A DNA stretch of 64,000 nt from Epiperipatus broadwayi. Lineage: Eukaryota > Onychophora > Udeonychophora > Euonychophora > Peripatidae. This document shows positions 24,232 to 37,355 of the stretch, piece after piece. The position numbers were made by a program, and so were the translations under genes. Every line of letters starts with the position of its first letter. Within the stretch, counting starts at the first letter, position 1. Under the pieces are notes generated by a model that had not been told where the DNA came from, made no database searches, and saw only the letters and a list, made by a program, of their open reading frames with translations. Where the stretch lies: assembly GCA_028023455.1 (NCBI GenBank), contig JAQFVV010012574.1, positions 1,700,959 to 1,764,958 of the forward strand, read 5' to 3'.

Positions 24232-27200
24232 TATAAATACAACTAAAATACATTCATCACAAACCTTCAGGAAAACATTATATCAAGTATATTGAAAATA
24301 ACAAAAGGGGGGGAAATAAATAATTAAATGCTTGGGACATAGGACCATTGGCAATGACTTGAATATATGTATATATAAAGAATAATAAACTAAAACAATT
24401 TTCAACTAAATGTCAAAAAATAAAAAAATGTATGACAATGATAATAAAAGTTTTCTAGACATTATTAAAAAAAGATTCTTCACAGATGCCTTCAAATAGC
24501 AAAAGATTATAGAAAATGAAACTATTAATAAATTTGTATATAAAATGAATCATCAACAACAAAAAAGCATTTTAATGAAGTGTATTGTTTTTCACTAATA
24601 ATAGTAATTAGATGATTTATAACTTGAGGATTTACAAGAAGTTTAAGCATTAGATATAACAGAGCTGAGTGATGATCCATTGACCCCAAGCGTCAGAATC
24701 TAGCCAATATCACTGCATCAAACCATGTAGGACAATTTTCAGCAATTAATAAAATCTATTTAAAGTGCAAATACTCAATACTTAACATACTTTATGAAAA
24801 AAATGGAATGTCTAGCATAATTAGCATATTTGCATATCATTAAACGTATTAGCAGCCAAGCCATGATTATGTAGGCAAGATTTTTTGAAAACGCTCAGCT
24901 CATTCGTTTTTTATTTATTTATTTTGTAACAACATTTTACAGTTTTGATGCTAGAATATTGTTCATAAAAATAGAATTTAAAAATATTTCTATTAAAAAT
25001 ATTTTTCTGTCAGCAACAAAGTATATTAAAAGTGAAACATTCTTAAAGCTATTATGTGCAAACTCATTAACAATAAACATTCTAATCTCACATTTACATA
25101 TCATCAACCATTATAAATCCACTACAGGAATATTAAAGTAAAGAAAACAAGGTCTTGGTTGCAGCAGATATAAAAATCTAGACAAAAGAGACATATCTTT
25201 GCACTTCCATCTTTTAATACGACAACTCTTGATACACATATATAAATATTATAGTAATAAGTTGGAATATGTAGAACAAAATAAATCATAACTTCCAAAC
25301 CAATGATAGTTTAAGACTATGCCTACATTTACTACTGATATAAGTTTGAAGATTTGAAAAACTTCTTAAGAAAAACATGATCAATGATGATAAGATATCA
25401 AGCTCAACATATTCTTAGAATAACTGATTCAACACTTTAGAACATATATAATTAATATATCTCACACCTATATCTCAAATATATGATTGCAGTCATTGGA
25501 AAATAATATGTCAATAGTTCCAAGATGCATTTTAATCAATCAATTATTTTCAATAAATCCAAATCCTATATATAACTCTTCATTTCGTGGCACACTATTG
25601 GATAATTTGGTAAACTCCTTCTTAACATTATAATGATGACTTTCAATAGGCTGGCCATATAACTATGAGCATTGAGAAAAATGCTGGGGCAAGCCAAAGT
25701 TTCATCTTAAAGTGATTATCATTTTTGGACTAATTATAAGCATTTTTTGATTGTTGAAAAAGTTACATCCTTCAGATCTTAGCTGGTGCACTCTGGTTGA
25801 CTTAGCAAATAGTTTTCTTCATTTCCATCATAGAAATATTTACCATTATAAGAGACTGTGTTTAAATTCATACTGAAAAGTAATTTAACAGCCTATATTA
25901 TTTGAAGATAAATAAAAATCATTGTCTACTGCTATAACTTGGAAATCTTCCTTCATTTTAATAAGTTCATTAATTTTATCAGTTACACAATATTCTTAAT
26001 ATGCATTTTGATCCTCTGCCAACATATTTTCTTTCTTTTCTTTTATTATCAGGTATGTATAATTATTATTAATGCACAATGAAAACATTCCTATCAACTT
26101 CTACTTGTTTTTTTTATTACAGTTTCTTTTTTGTTATTGTTGTTCTCATTTTATTTTATTCTATAATTATCACTAATCAATTGTTTGTTGTTTTTTTTAG
26201 TTCTTTAATTAATAGGCTGTTTTTTAAATTAAATTATTAAAAACATTTACAAGAAAAAAATTATTTTTTTAATAAGTAAAAAAATTTGTTACCAACTTTT
26301 GGAAACTCCTATCTAAATTATTCAATTTGAACTTCATATAATCATTAATGATAAATCTGTACTTTTCATCATCTCTTCTATAAGATAAAAAATTCTTTAT
26401 TTCTATCTCCTCCTATGCTAATATTCACTGATTAGAAAAGATGTATGATTTCTTTATGACTACACACATATTACTTTTAAGACACATGCAGTTTTTATCA
26501 ATATTTTCCATTAAATTACTGTTATGAATAAAAATATTATTATTACTTTATTTTATTTAAATTATATACTCAATCTTAACCAAGTATAAATCATCAATCG
26601 AGATAATCTTTTTACATTATTTTTATTTTGCTGTTTTAAATATGTTTGGTCTGTCTCTATTTGATTTAGATAACTTGTCGAACTATGGCATAATTGGCTA
26701 AAATTTGTATTATCACAATACACCCCTCCTAAAATGAAAAGACAATAAAATGGTGGCAAACATTAATATTTCCCATTAAAGTTTTGTTTTGATTATGTTA
26801 CGATGTTTGGTCATTAACAAACTAAAAATACCAACTAAAGATTGCTCTTTCTTTTGGAGCATCTTATTTATACTCCTTATGCTAAACATTGTTTAATAAT
26901 ACTCTAAACAAATTGTACCTTATATAAACTTTTTTTTTACTATTTTACATTTATTGCTTTTAATGCTATTATCACCCCCAGGCCTCTGGTTCAATGAGTG
27001 CCCAATGATGCCACTATATAGCCCCATAAGTAACCTGACATGCACTAGAATTGAGTCACTGCTGCAATACTCATTCATATATTTAACTTGAAAATCCCAA
27101 ATAAATTAGCTGAATTAAAGCTATTGCCACAAATATAGTTCTAATGAAAAAAGATAATTCCAGGAATATTTGAGTGATGCATAGATAATTCCCAGAGATC

Positions 27201-28830
27201 TTAGCAGTTTTATTATCCCTCACTACTTGTATATAATGAATAACATACCTAAGTAAACATGACTGCTCAATCCCAAACAAACATAAATTTGAAGGACATA
27301 TGATGACCCTATCTACACTCAATTAGCACAGGACCATAGAGACTGACATAGCAATTGTCTACTCCGTTTATTTAACTTATGCTTTTCCTTTATAAAAGCA
27401 ATTAAATTTGGCATTATATATCTTTCTCATGCCATTTCTATCCCCTATTCATCATGTTTTTCATTATTTCATACAGAGTAAAATAAGGCATTTTCTAACA
27501 CCTCACCACTCATGATATGCATAGACATTCAATGAAATCTGACATCACATTCTTCTTTGCTGTTGACAGATGCTTTTTTCTCTTACAAAAACATTTTATT
27601 TTTCACTCAGTTTTGCTTGGCATGACCGTTTTCTTTAACCTTTTCTCTACATTTTATTTGTTAAACAAATTACACAAAATTCAAAATTTGAAAACTAAAA
27701 TTTCACAATCAATTAGTTTCACTGCAAAGACAAACTTCACAAATGCAAAGGAACACAAATATATATGCTAAATAAATTTTCCATAATTCTCAATTATATT
27801 TCAGTTACTTTTAAACGAACTCTTAAATAAATTAACACCTTTAATACAATAATTTCAATGATAGAAGTTCTTTTATTTATCTCTTTCTTTTCAAAGAAAA
27901 CAACCTTAGTCTGCTCAAACATAATTTTATGGCTTGTATTTTTTTCATAGATATATAGTGCAGAACTAAGCTATTTATTTTTTACTTCATTTTCATGAAC
28001 TTTTACTCTTTCATTTTCCCTCATACTATTTTCATCTATATATATTTTTCTTACAAAAACAAGAAATAATAAACTACTCCAGGAATGATACTCTTACCAA
28101 ATGTCTCTTTTTGCATTATTCAATAAATTATTAAAAGTAACACCTTTCCTCCATGCTATTGTTTTATTCCAAAACAAATTGTAATTCTTTTTCAAAACAT
28201 GATAAGATGATCATTTAAAAGGCAAAGAAATAAAATCACTTTTTTTTTTACCTTCACATTTTAAAAATTAATATCAGTACTAAAATTCTTATTAAACAAA
28301 TCTGACATTTTCTTTTGTTTGACCTGGAAATAGTTTTGAAAATGCTAAACCTTTCCTACTGTATAAAATATTTATTTTATATTAAAACTCAATAAATTGG
28401 ACTTGATTTCTTTTTAATTTAATTTTATAAATGAATAATATTCTAGAAAAATCACATTTGATATTTTAAATATTTAAAAAGTGACTTATAAATCAGGACA
28501 GGATATCATAAATGTTATCAACTAAATTATTTTAAACATTCTTTCAGAAAATGAACAAATTATTTTTTAAGTCTTTTTTAATGTGAATGTATAGATAATG
28601 ATCCTATGATTTTCTATCTTTATATTAAAGTCAAGTTTATTGACTTTTGTTTTTAAAAATAAAAATGAAATGAATAAATTGAAAATGTACATGTGTATTT
28701 TTTTTAAAATAATACTCAATTAGTATGTAAAAATAATCAAAATTATTTTATAAATAAGCAAAAAAATCATATTTCTTTTATTCCAAAAACTTTGCATGAA
28801 AACTAGGCCAGAAAAAAGGATACTCGACTA
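24232..28830. other. AT-rich sequence, no gene seen
   Basis: Long stretch without a recognisable gene or dated repeat. The segment near 26980-27060 is less AT-rich but shows no open frame with a known domain. Confidence 0.45.
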
Positions 28831-28984
28831 TTAGTCCTGCAACATACAAGAGATAAGGAGCCTTTTCATATCCACAATAAATGTGTAATCTTGCAATGAT
28901 AATCAAATTGGAAAAAAAAAATGAATCTTGCAATATATATCAAAAATGTGTTTTTCTTTGTGATATTTTGACATTTTTTTCAGT

Positions 28985-29520
28985 TATTGTCCAAATTTTT
29001 ATTTTGTTTTCATAAGCAGAGAGACTGATGATTTTTATTTTTATTTTATAAGCAAGGAGACTGATGAATATTTTATCATTGCAATTAAAGATCGGACAGT
29101 GGCAACTCTGATGGAAGTGATCAAACACGAACCTAGAAAAAGATTCGACTATATATTCAGATTTTTATTTTTATTTTTTCATAGTTTCATAATCAGAGAG
29201 ACCAACAAATGTTTTATCATCACAATTAAAACTCAGACAGCAGCGACTCTGATGGAAGTGATCAAACATGAATGTAGAAGAGGTTCGACTGCATATTTGG
29301 ACTACTGAAGGGCCTACAAAAGTGATGAATTGAGGAATGCCAGCTATGAGCATTTTTGCATAAGCCACACATATAATTTTGTTGATCCAGAAACTGGAGT
29401 TCACACACAAACCTTCAAAAGACTATGGGGTTTCTGCAAATTGACAAAATAAACAAACCTGAGTGAATTTATGTGGCACAGATTACACAAAAATGATGAC
29501 ACATTTTTTTGTCAAAAATG
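28985..29520 (+). pseudogene. Merlin-type (ISXO2-like) transposase relic with internal duplication
   Basis: The second repeat and what follows translate as CFIITIKTQTAATLMEVIKH, then GSTAYLDY.RAYKSDE, then NFVDPETGVHTQT..RLW and LSEFMW. These match the ISXO2-like DDE domain: F.V.DRSA.TL..II, G..I.SD.W.AY, NFV.P.TGAHTN.IE..W, EFMWR. A 141-bp stretch containing TLMEVIKHE (first copy at 29110, second at 29251) is directly duplicated in frame (47 codons). The second catalytic Asp block reads LDY.RAY with a stop. Nonfunctional. Confidence 0.8.
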
Positions 29521-30064
29521 GTATCAAACATTTTTTTCTGCCAGGATGAAAAGCAGTAATAAAACTCTTATAATTTATATTTCTTTATTGTTGTGAATTT
29601 TTTGGTTTTGTATTTTAATTTTTAAAAAAAAAATTTTTTTTTTATCATTTATTGTGGAAAATCATGACACACTTTGCAATCACATGTCCATTTCTGGAGG
29701 GGGGATTTCAGTTCAGGTCTCCATTTTCTGTGGTAAAATTAAATTTCAATTTGGCTATTTAAATGTGATCAATTCTTGCTATTTATTACAGGGTGAGTAG
29801 CCTATATGTATATATGTTTTTGTAAAAAATATTTTAAAAAATTATAATTTAGTGATTGTTTTGTGTGTATGTAAAGTAACATTTGGAAGTTGCATAATGG
29901 CATCTTTTATTTAATATATTTTAGGGGGGTAAGAAATTGTAGTTTTTAAGATAACAAATTTTTGGTTTAAAATGTTTTTAATTACCCATTTCTTCCTCAA
30001 AATCATATATATATATATTTACTTTTTTATAGTTTTACTTGTGTATAAATATGTTATTTTTAAT

Positions 30065-30274
30065 CCTGCAATATGGTATTAGATGTGCTTCACCTTTTCA
30101 GATTCATGTCAACCTGCTAATAACTTTGCAAATCTTGTGAAAATATCATGTACAAGATCTGTATACATGTTACTTTTTCACAAATCTTGCAAAAAATGTC
30201 ATGGTCAGATCACAAGATTACAAAGTTATCATATGAAAAGGTGCAGCATGTCTAATACCATAATGCAGGACTAA
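30065..30274. repeat. Palindromic segment at the right end of the Merlin remnant
   Basis: CCTGCAATATGGTATTAGATGTGC at the left is the inverted counterpart of GCATGTCTAATACCATAATG at the right. Inner blocks ATAACTTTGCAAATCTTGTGA also pair. Arms are about 95 bp. It could be an independent MITE sharing Merlin termini. Confidence 0.65.
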
Positions 30275-31099
30275 TATTCAAGTACTAAAAAAAATAAACA
30301 CCTTCTGACCATTTTCTTCTAGCATAAACAATAGAAAAATGCCTTAGACCTAAGCTGACTGACTGTATTTAACATACTGACATCTTCAGGTTTTTTTAAA
30401 GGCAGTCTTATGGAAACTGACTTTTTAAAAAAATCCTACACTAATATCACTTATGGTAACATTAAAACAACAATGTAAAGCTGCAGAACTACCACTCTTT
30501 TTGTAGGTATCAAGTACATTTTCTGAGAGTTATTAAGTTAATGAATTTATTAGAATTAGTCTATACTAAAATAATCTTTATAAAATTGATTAAAACCTAA
30601 CTTTTTTAGAATTATTTAATCTCTGACTTATATAACAAAAATTCCTCAAAGCATCTACATTATAGAAATCAGATTGAGATCTAATAATAGTCCCTATTTT
30701 TAATACAATGACTATATACCAAACAATTATTTTTTAAATCTATTATCACCAATAAATTTAAAAATTGAATAAAACTGAAAAAACCATAAGTTTATTAATG
30801 TTGTAGACACAGTCTAATTACACAAGTATTGTATTTAGGAATAACATCAATAATAAATATGAGACTCTGTATATAATTGATAATAAATTAGATAAAGTTT
30901 AGAAAAAAAAGTATAAATAATAATAACAATTAAAAATGAATTTAAACAAAGTCTTATTAAAACACTCAGAAAAGTCAAAACAAGTACAAAATATATAGTG
31001 GCAATTATAAAGAGAGAGAGAGAGAGAGAAAGAGAAGCCAAAACTAAAAAAGATTAACCTTTTTTAATGAAATTAAACAGAATATTAAGAAAGACTACA
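30275..31099. other. AT-rich sequence, GA microsatellite
   Basis: A (GA)n run at 31012-31033. No gene supported. Confidence 0.5.
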
Positions 31100-32720
31100 A
31101 ATAATATTATAACATTTGCACAAATAATGAAAATAAAAATGACTTTAGAAAAACAAAAGTTACTATTTAGAGAATTTGTAAGAATGAAAACAAATTACAG
31201 CCTAGAATGAGGTTCCTTGAATACTAATAATGATGACTGTAATAAAAATCAAAGGATATTAGAAGAATGTAAAGAATAGTTATATCACAGACACCTCAAC
31301 TTCAACAGTTTTGATAACCACCTATATGAAGGAAATATCAATAATGGATGATGAAGTTTGTCTAATCTAGAGAATGTATCAAAGAGTGGTGATAAATGAA
31401 TTTATATTAAGCTATCAGATATTTTTCATAAAACTAAAGCTTCAATAAAACTATGACCAATTAATCTATAAAAGTACTCACTAGCTTAATGATTAAAAGA
31501 AATATTTCTGCATCAAAGAAAAAAATTATTCTCCAAGAATATAGGCTATTCAAAAGAAAATAGGATGAAAATCATTTAGTTTGCTTTAGAATCTTATACA
31601 AAATTGGGATTCCAAAATACACAAATCAGCTTCAAACAGAATCCAAAAACAAAATACACTAAAGCTGATATTTGTTATATAATTGAGAAGACTAGAAAAT
31701 GTCACTAAAAATTCTAAAAGTGCTTAATTTTAATGTTGCAAAACTCTTTATGCAATAGGACATTGGTTAATTATAAAATGTTTTATAAAGTTATCTATTT
31801 TAGTGCATTCCATTATTCTTATAAAAAATCTCTATACAGAACTAAAAAATGCCTAGTGTGATTATGTGTATACTGAACATGTAATGAAAAAAAGTGGACT
31901 GAACAAAAACATACAAGAATTTGGGATTTATAAAAGAAAGCTGAACAACCTTACATTTGCTGATGGCCCATCATTTATAGCTTACAATCTTCTTCTTCTT
32001 TTTTAAAAAAAAAAAAAATTGTGAACTGCTGATGCTTAGTCATTTATGTAATTATAAAATGTAGATCAGTAGAAACCGTATTTGCTTCTTTTTTAAAAAA
32101 TGTATATGAGAAGAATTGCAAATAAGTTTAAATTTAGCCATGAAGATATTACATCTTTTAAATCATTGACAGTTTTTGTCTTCTTGGATCAGTCTTCAAC
32201 AATAAAAATCTGGCAATTAAGAAATTCATCAGAGACTAACTCTAAGTAGACTGAAAATAAAAAGCATGGAAAGGTAGAACATATCTTAAATGAAAATAAA
32301 AACTCAGAAATGTTCAAGAAAGCATATATTTTGTGATTCTTTATGAATAAGTAAGTTGATCACTGAAAAGGAAAAATAGAAAAAAAATATTGATGTTTTT
32401 GCAATGCAGCACTAGCAAAGACTTTTGATAACAATTTGAATATTGTAAAAATTAGAGGATGTTAGAGTATTTGATCAAATAAGCCTTAAACATTCACTTG
32501 GAAGTGTAGTTGACATTATTTAATTTTTGTGTTATGAGATGATGAAATTCATTTTAAAATATTCAGAAAGATAATCGTAACAAAGAGAAGACAATGAGAT
32601 GGATGAACTCATCATTATAATAATAAATATGCTACCAAGTAGTCTAAAAAGCATAAATTCTTAAGTAAGTATTGCAGCTTGGGTTGGTTATATGAATGCA
32701 AAAGCAAAAAAAAACAATAA
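31100..32720 (+). pseudogene. Decayed non-LTR retrotransposon, reverse transcriptase to C-terminus
   Basis: At about 31868-31980 the plus strand reads YTEHVMKKSGLN, then IYKRKLNNLTFADGPSFIAYN. This matches the LYSEYIMRxAGL and INNLRYADDTTLxAE pair of LINE reverse transcriptases, with the second active-site Asp changed to Gly. At about 32183 it reads FVFLGSVFNNKN, the F.YLGS.I..DG block. Many stops and indels; inactive. The lineage differs from the intact RTE pair and resembles the 14 kb fragment. Confidence 0.65.
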
Positions 32721-33015
32721 GTAGCAATTTAGTTTCCATTCCTACAAATGTTTTCAACAATATTTTCAGTTAAATTGTACAAGGTCGGATTCCCGAGTAA
32801 TTAATTAAGTACAGCTGTTCCATTCAAGTGAACAAAAATTGTGATTTTTTTTTTAGAGATGTCATTAAAATACTGTAAATATTAGTAAAAAAAATTATTG
32901 AATGTGTGGTATGTCGATAACATTAGTAGTGTTCAAAATTGTCAAATATTTAGAGTTCATGTATATTTAACTTGTCCACATTATTATAACAATGATAATT
33001 TTCACTGTACAGTAT
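32721..33015. other. AT-rich sequence, no gene seen
   Basis: Nothing supported. Confidence 0.4.
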
Positions 33016-33343
33016 ATACTAAGTTTCTAAAGTGTAAAATATAAAATGCGTTAACACGCGAGCACCCAAAGCTGAAGACAAATAAAGAAATATATATATT
33101 TAATTACGTGGCTTAGCGCTTTCGATGGTCAGAGCCCGCCATCTTGTAAATAGACAAGTAAACAAGATGGCTATGAATATGAGGACTCTGACGCTCGAAA
33201 GCGCTAAGCCACGTAATTAAATATATATATAAATATTTCTTTGTCTTCAACTTTGTGTGCTCATGCGTGCTAGCGCATTTTATATTTTACACTTTAGAAC
33301 AATTGGCCATAAAGTTTAAATTGTTTGCTCATACTAAGTTTCT
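33016..33343. mobile_element. Foldback element flanked by 13-bp direct repeats
   Basis: A near-perfect inverted repeat of about 120 bp per arm (33029-33297) includes CGTGGCTTAGCGCTTTCGA and its inverse. The loop is about 16 bases, with AAACAAGATGGC on one side and GCCATCTTGT on the other. ATACTAAGTTTCT occurs at 33016-33028 and again at 33331-33343, a candidate target duplication. About 33 extra bases on the right lie between the arm and the direct repeat, so the ends are not symmetrical. Confidence 0.75.
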
Positions 33344-34224
33344 GTATTTGCGGATATGTATATGTATGATTTTACATATACATATATGTATTAATATTTT
33401 CTCTTTATATTTAAAAAAATCTAATCAGAGATAAAAACAAGTCCTGATAAGATTACTAGTAAGTAATCTAAAATTACATAACTTGATGGAACTAGTTGCT
33501 AGTAGAGAAAACAATTTTTTTTAACTAACCTATGTTTTACATCTTTAATTATTGTTTGCCAACAATGATTAAAAATTACACTAATGTAACATACTTCTGC
33601 ACGTGGATTAAAATCTCCATTAGACAAATTTAATGGTTATTACTATGAGTTATCTTTTATTGAAAGTTATATAAAATAATAACGCTCTTTATATTCCTAT
33701 TTTGTATTTGATTATTTTTATTTTTGCTTTTAAAAAAATATATAATAAAATAGCCAAATCATATACTGTATATATATATACAACATATTTCAGTTCAGAA
33801 GTTAATATGGAAAGCATTATTAATGTCTAATAATTTTCTTCACACTATTAGTAAATAAAACATTGCCAAAGTATTAATAATCTTCTCCACACTATTAGCA
33901 AATATAAGCACTGCTGAAGTAGCAACAATTCCCTAACACTTTTAGAAATTGAAAACACTGCCAAATTAGTAATAATCTCCTTAACATTAAATGAAAAAAA
34001 CACTGCTAGAGCAATAATAATCTCTCCATATTATTAAAAAAAATAAAAGCACTGACAAAGTAGTAATAATTGTAATCACATTATTAACAAATATATACAT
34101 TTGGAATTACTACCAAAGTAGTAGCAATCTCTTATTCACTATTAGAAAAATGAAAGCACTATTATTATAACAACCTTATTCTTCTAATCATGCACTTTTT
34201 TATACTTCCTTACTTCCATTATCT
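33344..34224. other. AT-rich sequence with degenerate short repeats
   Basis: Between about 33800 and 34170 a loosely periodic motif (CACTATTAG, AAAnnACTGC, AAAGTAnTAATAATCT) recurs roughly every 60-70 bases, like a decayed minisatellite. No gene. Confidence 0.45.
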
Positions 34225-34325
34225 CACAAGATCACCACTTTCTATGCTTAATACAATAGTAAACTCTCCATACACTAATGCAAGCCTTAATAATCAATGG
34301 ATGTAAGAAGGTTTGTACATACCTC

Positions 34326-34388
34326 ATCCAATATCCACAGACTACTTTCTAGCTAGTGACTTTCATCAGTGAGAAGCTTTGAATCGGA
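34326..34388 (-). ncRNA. Hammerhead motif, family B (B1), core kept
   Basis: Minus strand CTGATGA (34363-34369), GAAA (34346-34349) and GTC are present, with stem I strands CAAAGCTTCTCA and TGTGGATATTGG. Stem III (AGT/AGT) has a G-G mismatch, and stem II is only partly paired. Probably weak or inactive. Confidence 0.5.
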
Positions 34389-34513
34389 TAGCACTTGGAT
34401 TGAAAATGTTGTTGTGTTTGTATTTTGGGCTCATACCTTTATAGTTTAGTAAATAAGTAATGGGGGAGCTGCTGGAGGGTTGCATTAGATCATAAGAGCT
34501 AGGTGCAGTGCTC

Positions 34514-34577
34514 TCAGCTCCAAGGCACTCATTGATAAAAGCTGCAAGCTAGAAATTAATGTGGGGATGGATATTGG
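34514..34577 (+). ncRNA. Hammerhead motif, family B (B2), decayed core
   Basis: TTGATAA replaces CTGATGA (C3 and G8 lost), with GAAA kept and the cleavage triplet changed to ATG. Recognised by alignment to the other B copies. Expected to be inactive. Confidence 0.5.
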
Positions 34578-34690
34578 ATGAGTAGGTGCTAGATAGGAAT
34601 TTTATGCACAAATCTTCTTGCATCCATTAATTATGAAGGCTTACACTGGGTGGCGTTACTATATGGAGAGTTTGTTACTGCATTCAATTA

Positions 34691-37084
34691 TTCTCATCAC
34701 GTATTCTAGTTTTTTAAATTAATTATTTCATTTTTAAAAACAGTTCTCTGTTTGTTCTATTCAGTGTTCTTTTTGCCACTAACATTCCATATGTACATCT
34801 ATCTTTACTTTTTAAAAGAAATATTCAAAACGAATATTAAATTGCATCCACTGCTTCAATACAATTATTTTTCTTATGTTATTTAAAATCACTATTCAGC
34901 ATACATATCTCTCAAATACAAACACATTACATGGCTTTCCTATCCAGTTAGTTCTAAATGATATTCTTTACATAAATCATAGAAACAAATAATTATTATT
35001 CATTAATCAGTATTAAAGATAATGTACATTATGTCAACTGTCTGCTTTAGCAGAGTGGTAGCAATTTAAGTTTCCCTAACCCAAAACTTGACCTATCACT
35101 TTGATGCTCAAATTTCACATTACTCCCAAATAATAATTATTCAAATACTTTTTTTTTGCTATATGACAAAAATTTTCAGGTAGTTATTTTATTTCCTTAA
35201 ATAGTTTGAAATTTTGTTAATAATCACTCAGAAGGTCATTTGACAAATGAGCAATGCAAGTGGCCAAGATGAGCTGTGATCCATAGATTTTTAGATTGGA
35301 AGTATCATGATTTCTCTTCACTTGTTATTCCTTTATGCATTGGTTTGTATATATCTATATAATACCATTTCTATGGTATCTTTAATTATTTCTTTAATTA
35401 TTTTTTGCAATGCTACCAAATAAAATTTATTCCTGGAGATTTTTAGAATTAAAAAAAGTTCTGATGAAGATTGCTAATCGGTCGAAACCATAAGAAAATA
35501 TAAAGGATTAAATTTTATTTAATTGCATTGTAAATAGTGATTAGTAAAGAAATGTTATAAATAATATTATATAGATTCTTAGATCTCGAGTCTGCTATTT
35601 TACTGCATTAATAGGTACTTAACACATTAATACAAGACTTCTACAAGGTCATTTATTTTAAGCCAATAAACATCACATGACCATCTCCTCTTATGCCTGT
35701 TTTGAAGGTCATTTATTGCGAGCTTGAGTCACCAATGAATATTATATGGGAGTGGCAAATTCAAATCCTCATATTAGTTTCTATTCCTAATGCAGTTGTT
35801 GGAAATAAACTAGGATGCTTTGTTTACTATTTAATAAGCTATTAACAGTTTATGTTGGTTATATAGTAGAAGTGCTTTCAAACTTGTTGATAATTCTTAT
35901 TTAATATTTGCTTCAATTTATGTTGTGTAGTATTGAAATGGAATTTCCAAATAAACTATAACAAAATATTTTATGATTAGAATTCATAAGTATGATTTGT
36001 GGTATTTTAGACTACTTCCTCTTCCCTATCTCTGTATAAACTAAGATAAACGTTAAATGTCAAATATCACAAATATCTTTCATTCCGTCACCATATTAAC
36101 ACACTATTCTTATTAAATATCAAGGAAAGTATAACAAGACTCTCAGATTACCTTCAACAATTGCATTAGGAACAGAAAGTAGAATGAAAAACTGATATTC
36201 CTATCAAGTTGTAAACTGAATGATAAATATATCAGTAAGTTGTAAATTAAATGTACAGCTGTATGAACAATCTCAGCTAGGTTTTACAAAAATAATGACC
36301 AATTTGAAAAAACATAACCATGCCAACTTGGAATAATATTAAACATTACATATTTTATACAAAATATTTTCTATTATCTGTGTATAATCTTTGAATATGT
36401 ACTTTAATATCTCAAAAAAATTGCTTCTGATAAAAATTATCTTTTTTATTTATGCATTACAAATGCATAAATCCAGATAAATGTGTAATTCTAGTCAAGA
36501 CATTATTTAATTTATAAATTCAATCCTAATATGCCCATGGCTAACAATTTAATATTATTTATATGACATACAAAACATTTTATTTTTAATTTAAATAAAT
36601 AAACCATTCACTCACTCCATATTCACTCAAAATTCAAATATATTTATTAAACATAAGATTTCTAATTGTTTTCTTTATTGATATTATCTGTAGACTATAG
36701 ATAATAAATGACTGTGTATGTCATAATATATATAGATACCCTAAAAAGGTCGAGCAAGCAGTGCTAGGACCATATTTTTCATGAGAATACAAAAAAAAAC
36801 ATTGCATATTATGCTCAATGCATAATTAATATAATAAATTAATATCATAATAAATTCCCCATTTCAACCATCATGGTATCATGCAGAGATAAGAACAGGG
36901 CCTTTTCAAGCGATCATATAATCTTTCTCAGAGTTTCTTTTAAAACATCAAAAACAATTACTGAAAAAGTTATATAATCTTTAGTATAAATCATACATTA
37001 TTTTCATTTAAAAGGTAAGCTGTTGGATGTAATAGGATTTTGTGAAAATTTCTTGAAGATTAAGTATAAATATTAAGCCAGAGC
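34691..37084. other. AT-rich sequence, no gene seen
   Basis: It contains a short segment near 35662-35705 (ATCACATGACCAT...CTTATGCCTG) that may be an HHR-B tail remnant. A CTGATGA...GAAAC string at 35461 does not fold as a hammerhead. No gene. Confidence 0.4.
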
Positions 37085-37175
37085 CCTGTGCATTTTGACA
37101 CTGTTGATAGAGCATCCAATTGGAATCAAGAGGTCCAGGAACACTTCTGGTTCTTGCAGATCTGGTACTTAAACT
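37085..37175 (+). mobile_element. Probable tRNA-derived SINE, S3-like, decayed
   Basis: GATAGAGCATCCAATTGGAATC followed by GGTCCAGG resembles the head of the SINE at 18961-19084 (GGTAGAGCGTCCAACTTGGG). No target duplication seen. Confidence 0.4.
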
Positions 37176-37355
37176 TCTTATGAACTCCTAGTAATAAAGT
37201 CACATGACCCTTTTTTTATTAAGCAAGAGAGAATTTTAATGTTGAAAAGAATAGAAATCTGATCGTGAATTGCTGAATAATACTTCAATTTTTCTGTATG
37301 AATAATTTGATTCTGATATAGTTATTGTGACTAAAATCTAAAAGTTTGTAATGAT

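Larger units (their letters stand above)
28831..30274 (+). mobile_element. Merlin-like DNA transposon remnant
   Basis: It starts with TTAGTCCTGCA (28831) and ends with TGCAGGACTAA (30264-30274), an inverted match of 11 bases. Between them is a decayed transposase (28985-29520) of the Merlin/IS1016-like group and, at the right, a palindromic 210-bp segment (30065-30274). Total length is about 1.44 kb, within the range of Merlin elements. An 8-bp target duplication typical of Merlin is not evident, so the ends may belong to a secondary palindromic insertion. Confidence 0.6.
34225..34690. mobile_element. Inverted pair of HHR-B units (tails outward)
   Basis: The left half (minus unit) and right half (plus unit) are inverted copies. 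Paired blocks are CAATGGATGnAAGAAG against CTTCTTGCATCCATT, the two hammerhead regions, and the outer AACTCTCCATA against TATGGAGAGTTTG. The 5' parts of both units meet near 34420-34470. Similar inverted pairs occur at 42986-43372 and 61140-61640, so the arrangement is recurrent. Confidence 0.7.

Noticed and set aside
24959-25141. Isolated frames of 60-90 codons scattered through the window
   Set aside because: Compositionally they match random AT-rich DNA, lack splice-consistent neighbours and show no known domain.
35461-35500. CTGATGA followed 16 bases later by GAAAC, like a hammerhead core
   Set aside because: The bases between can pair GATT with AATC but leave four unpaired bases before GAAA. 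No short stem III with a UH cleavage site follows, and no stem I partner is present.
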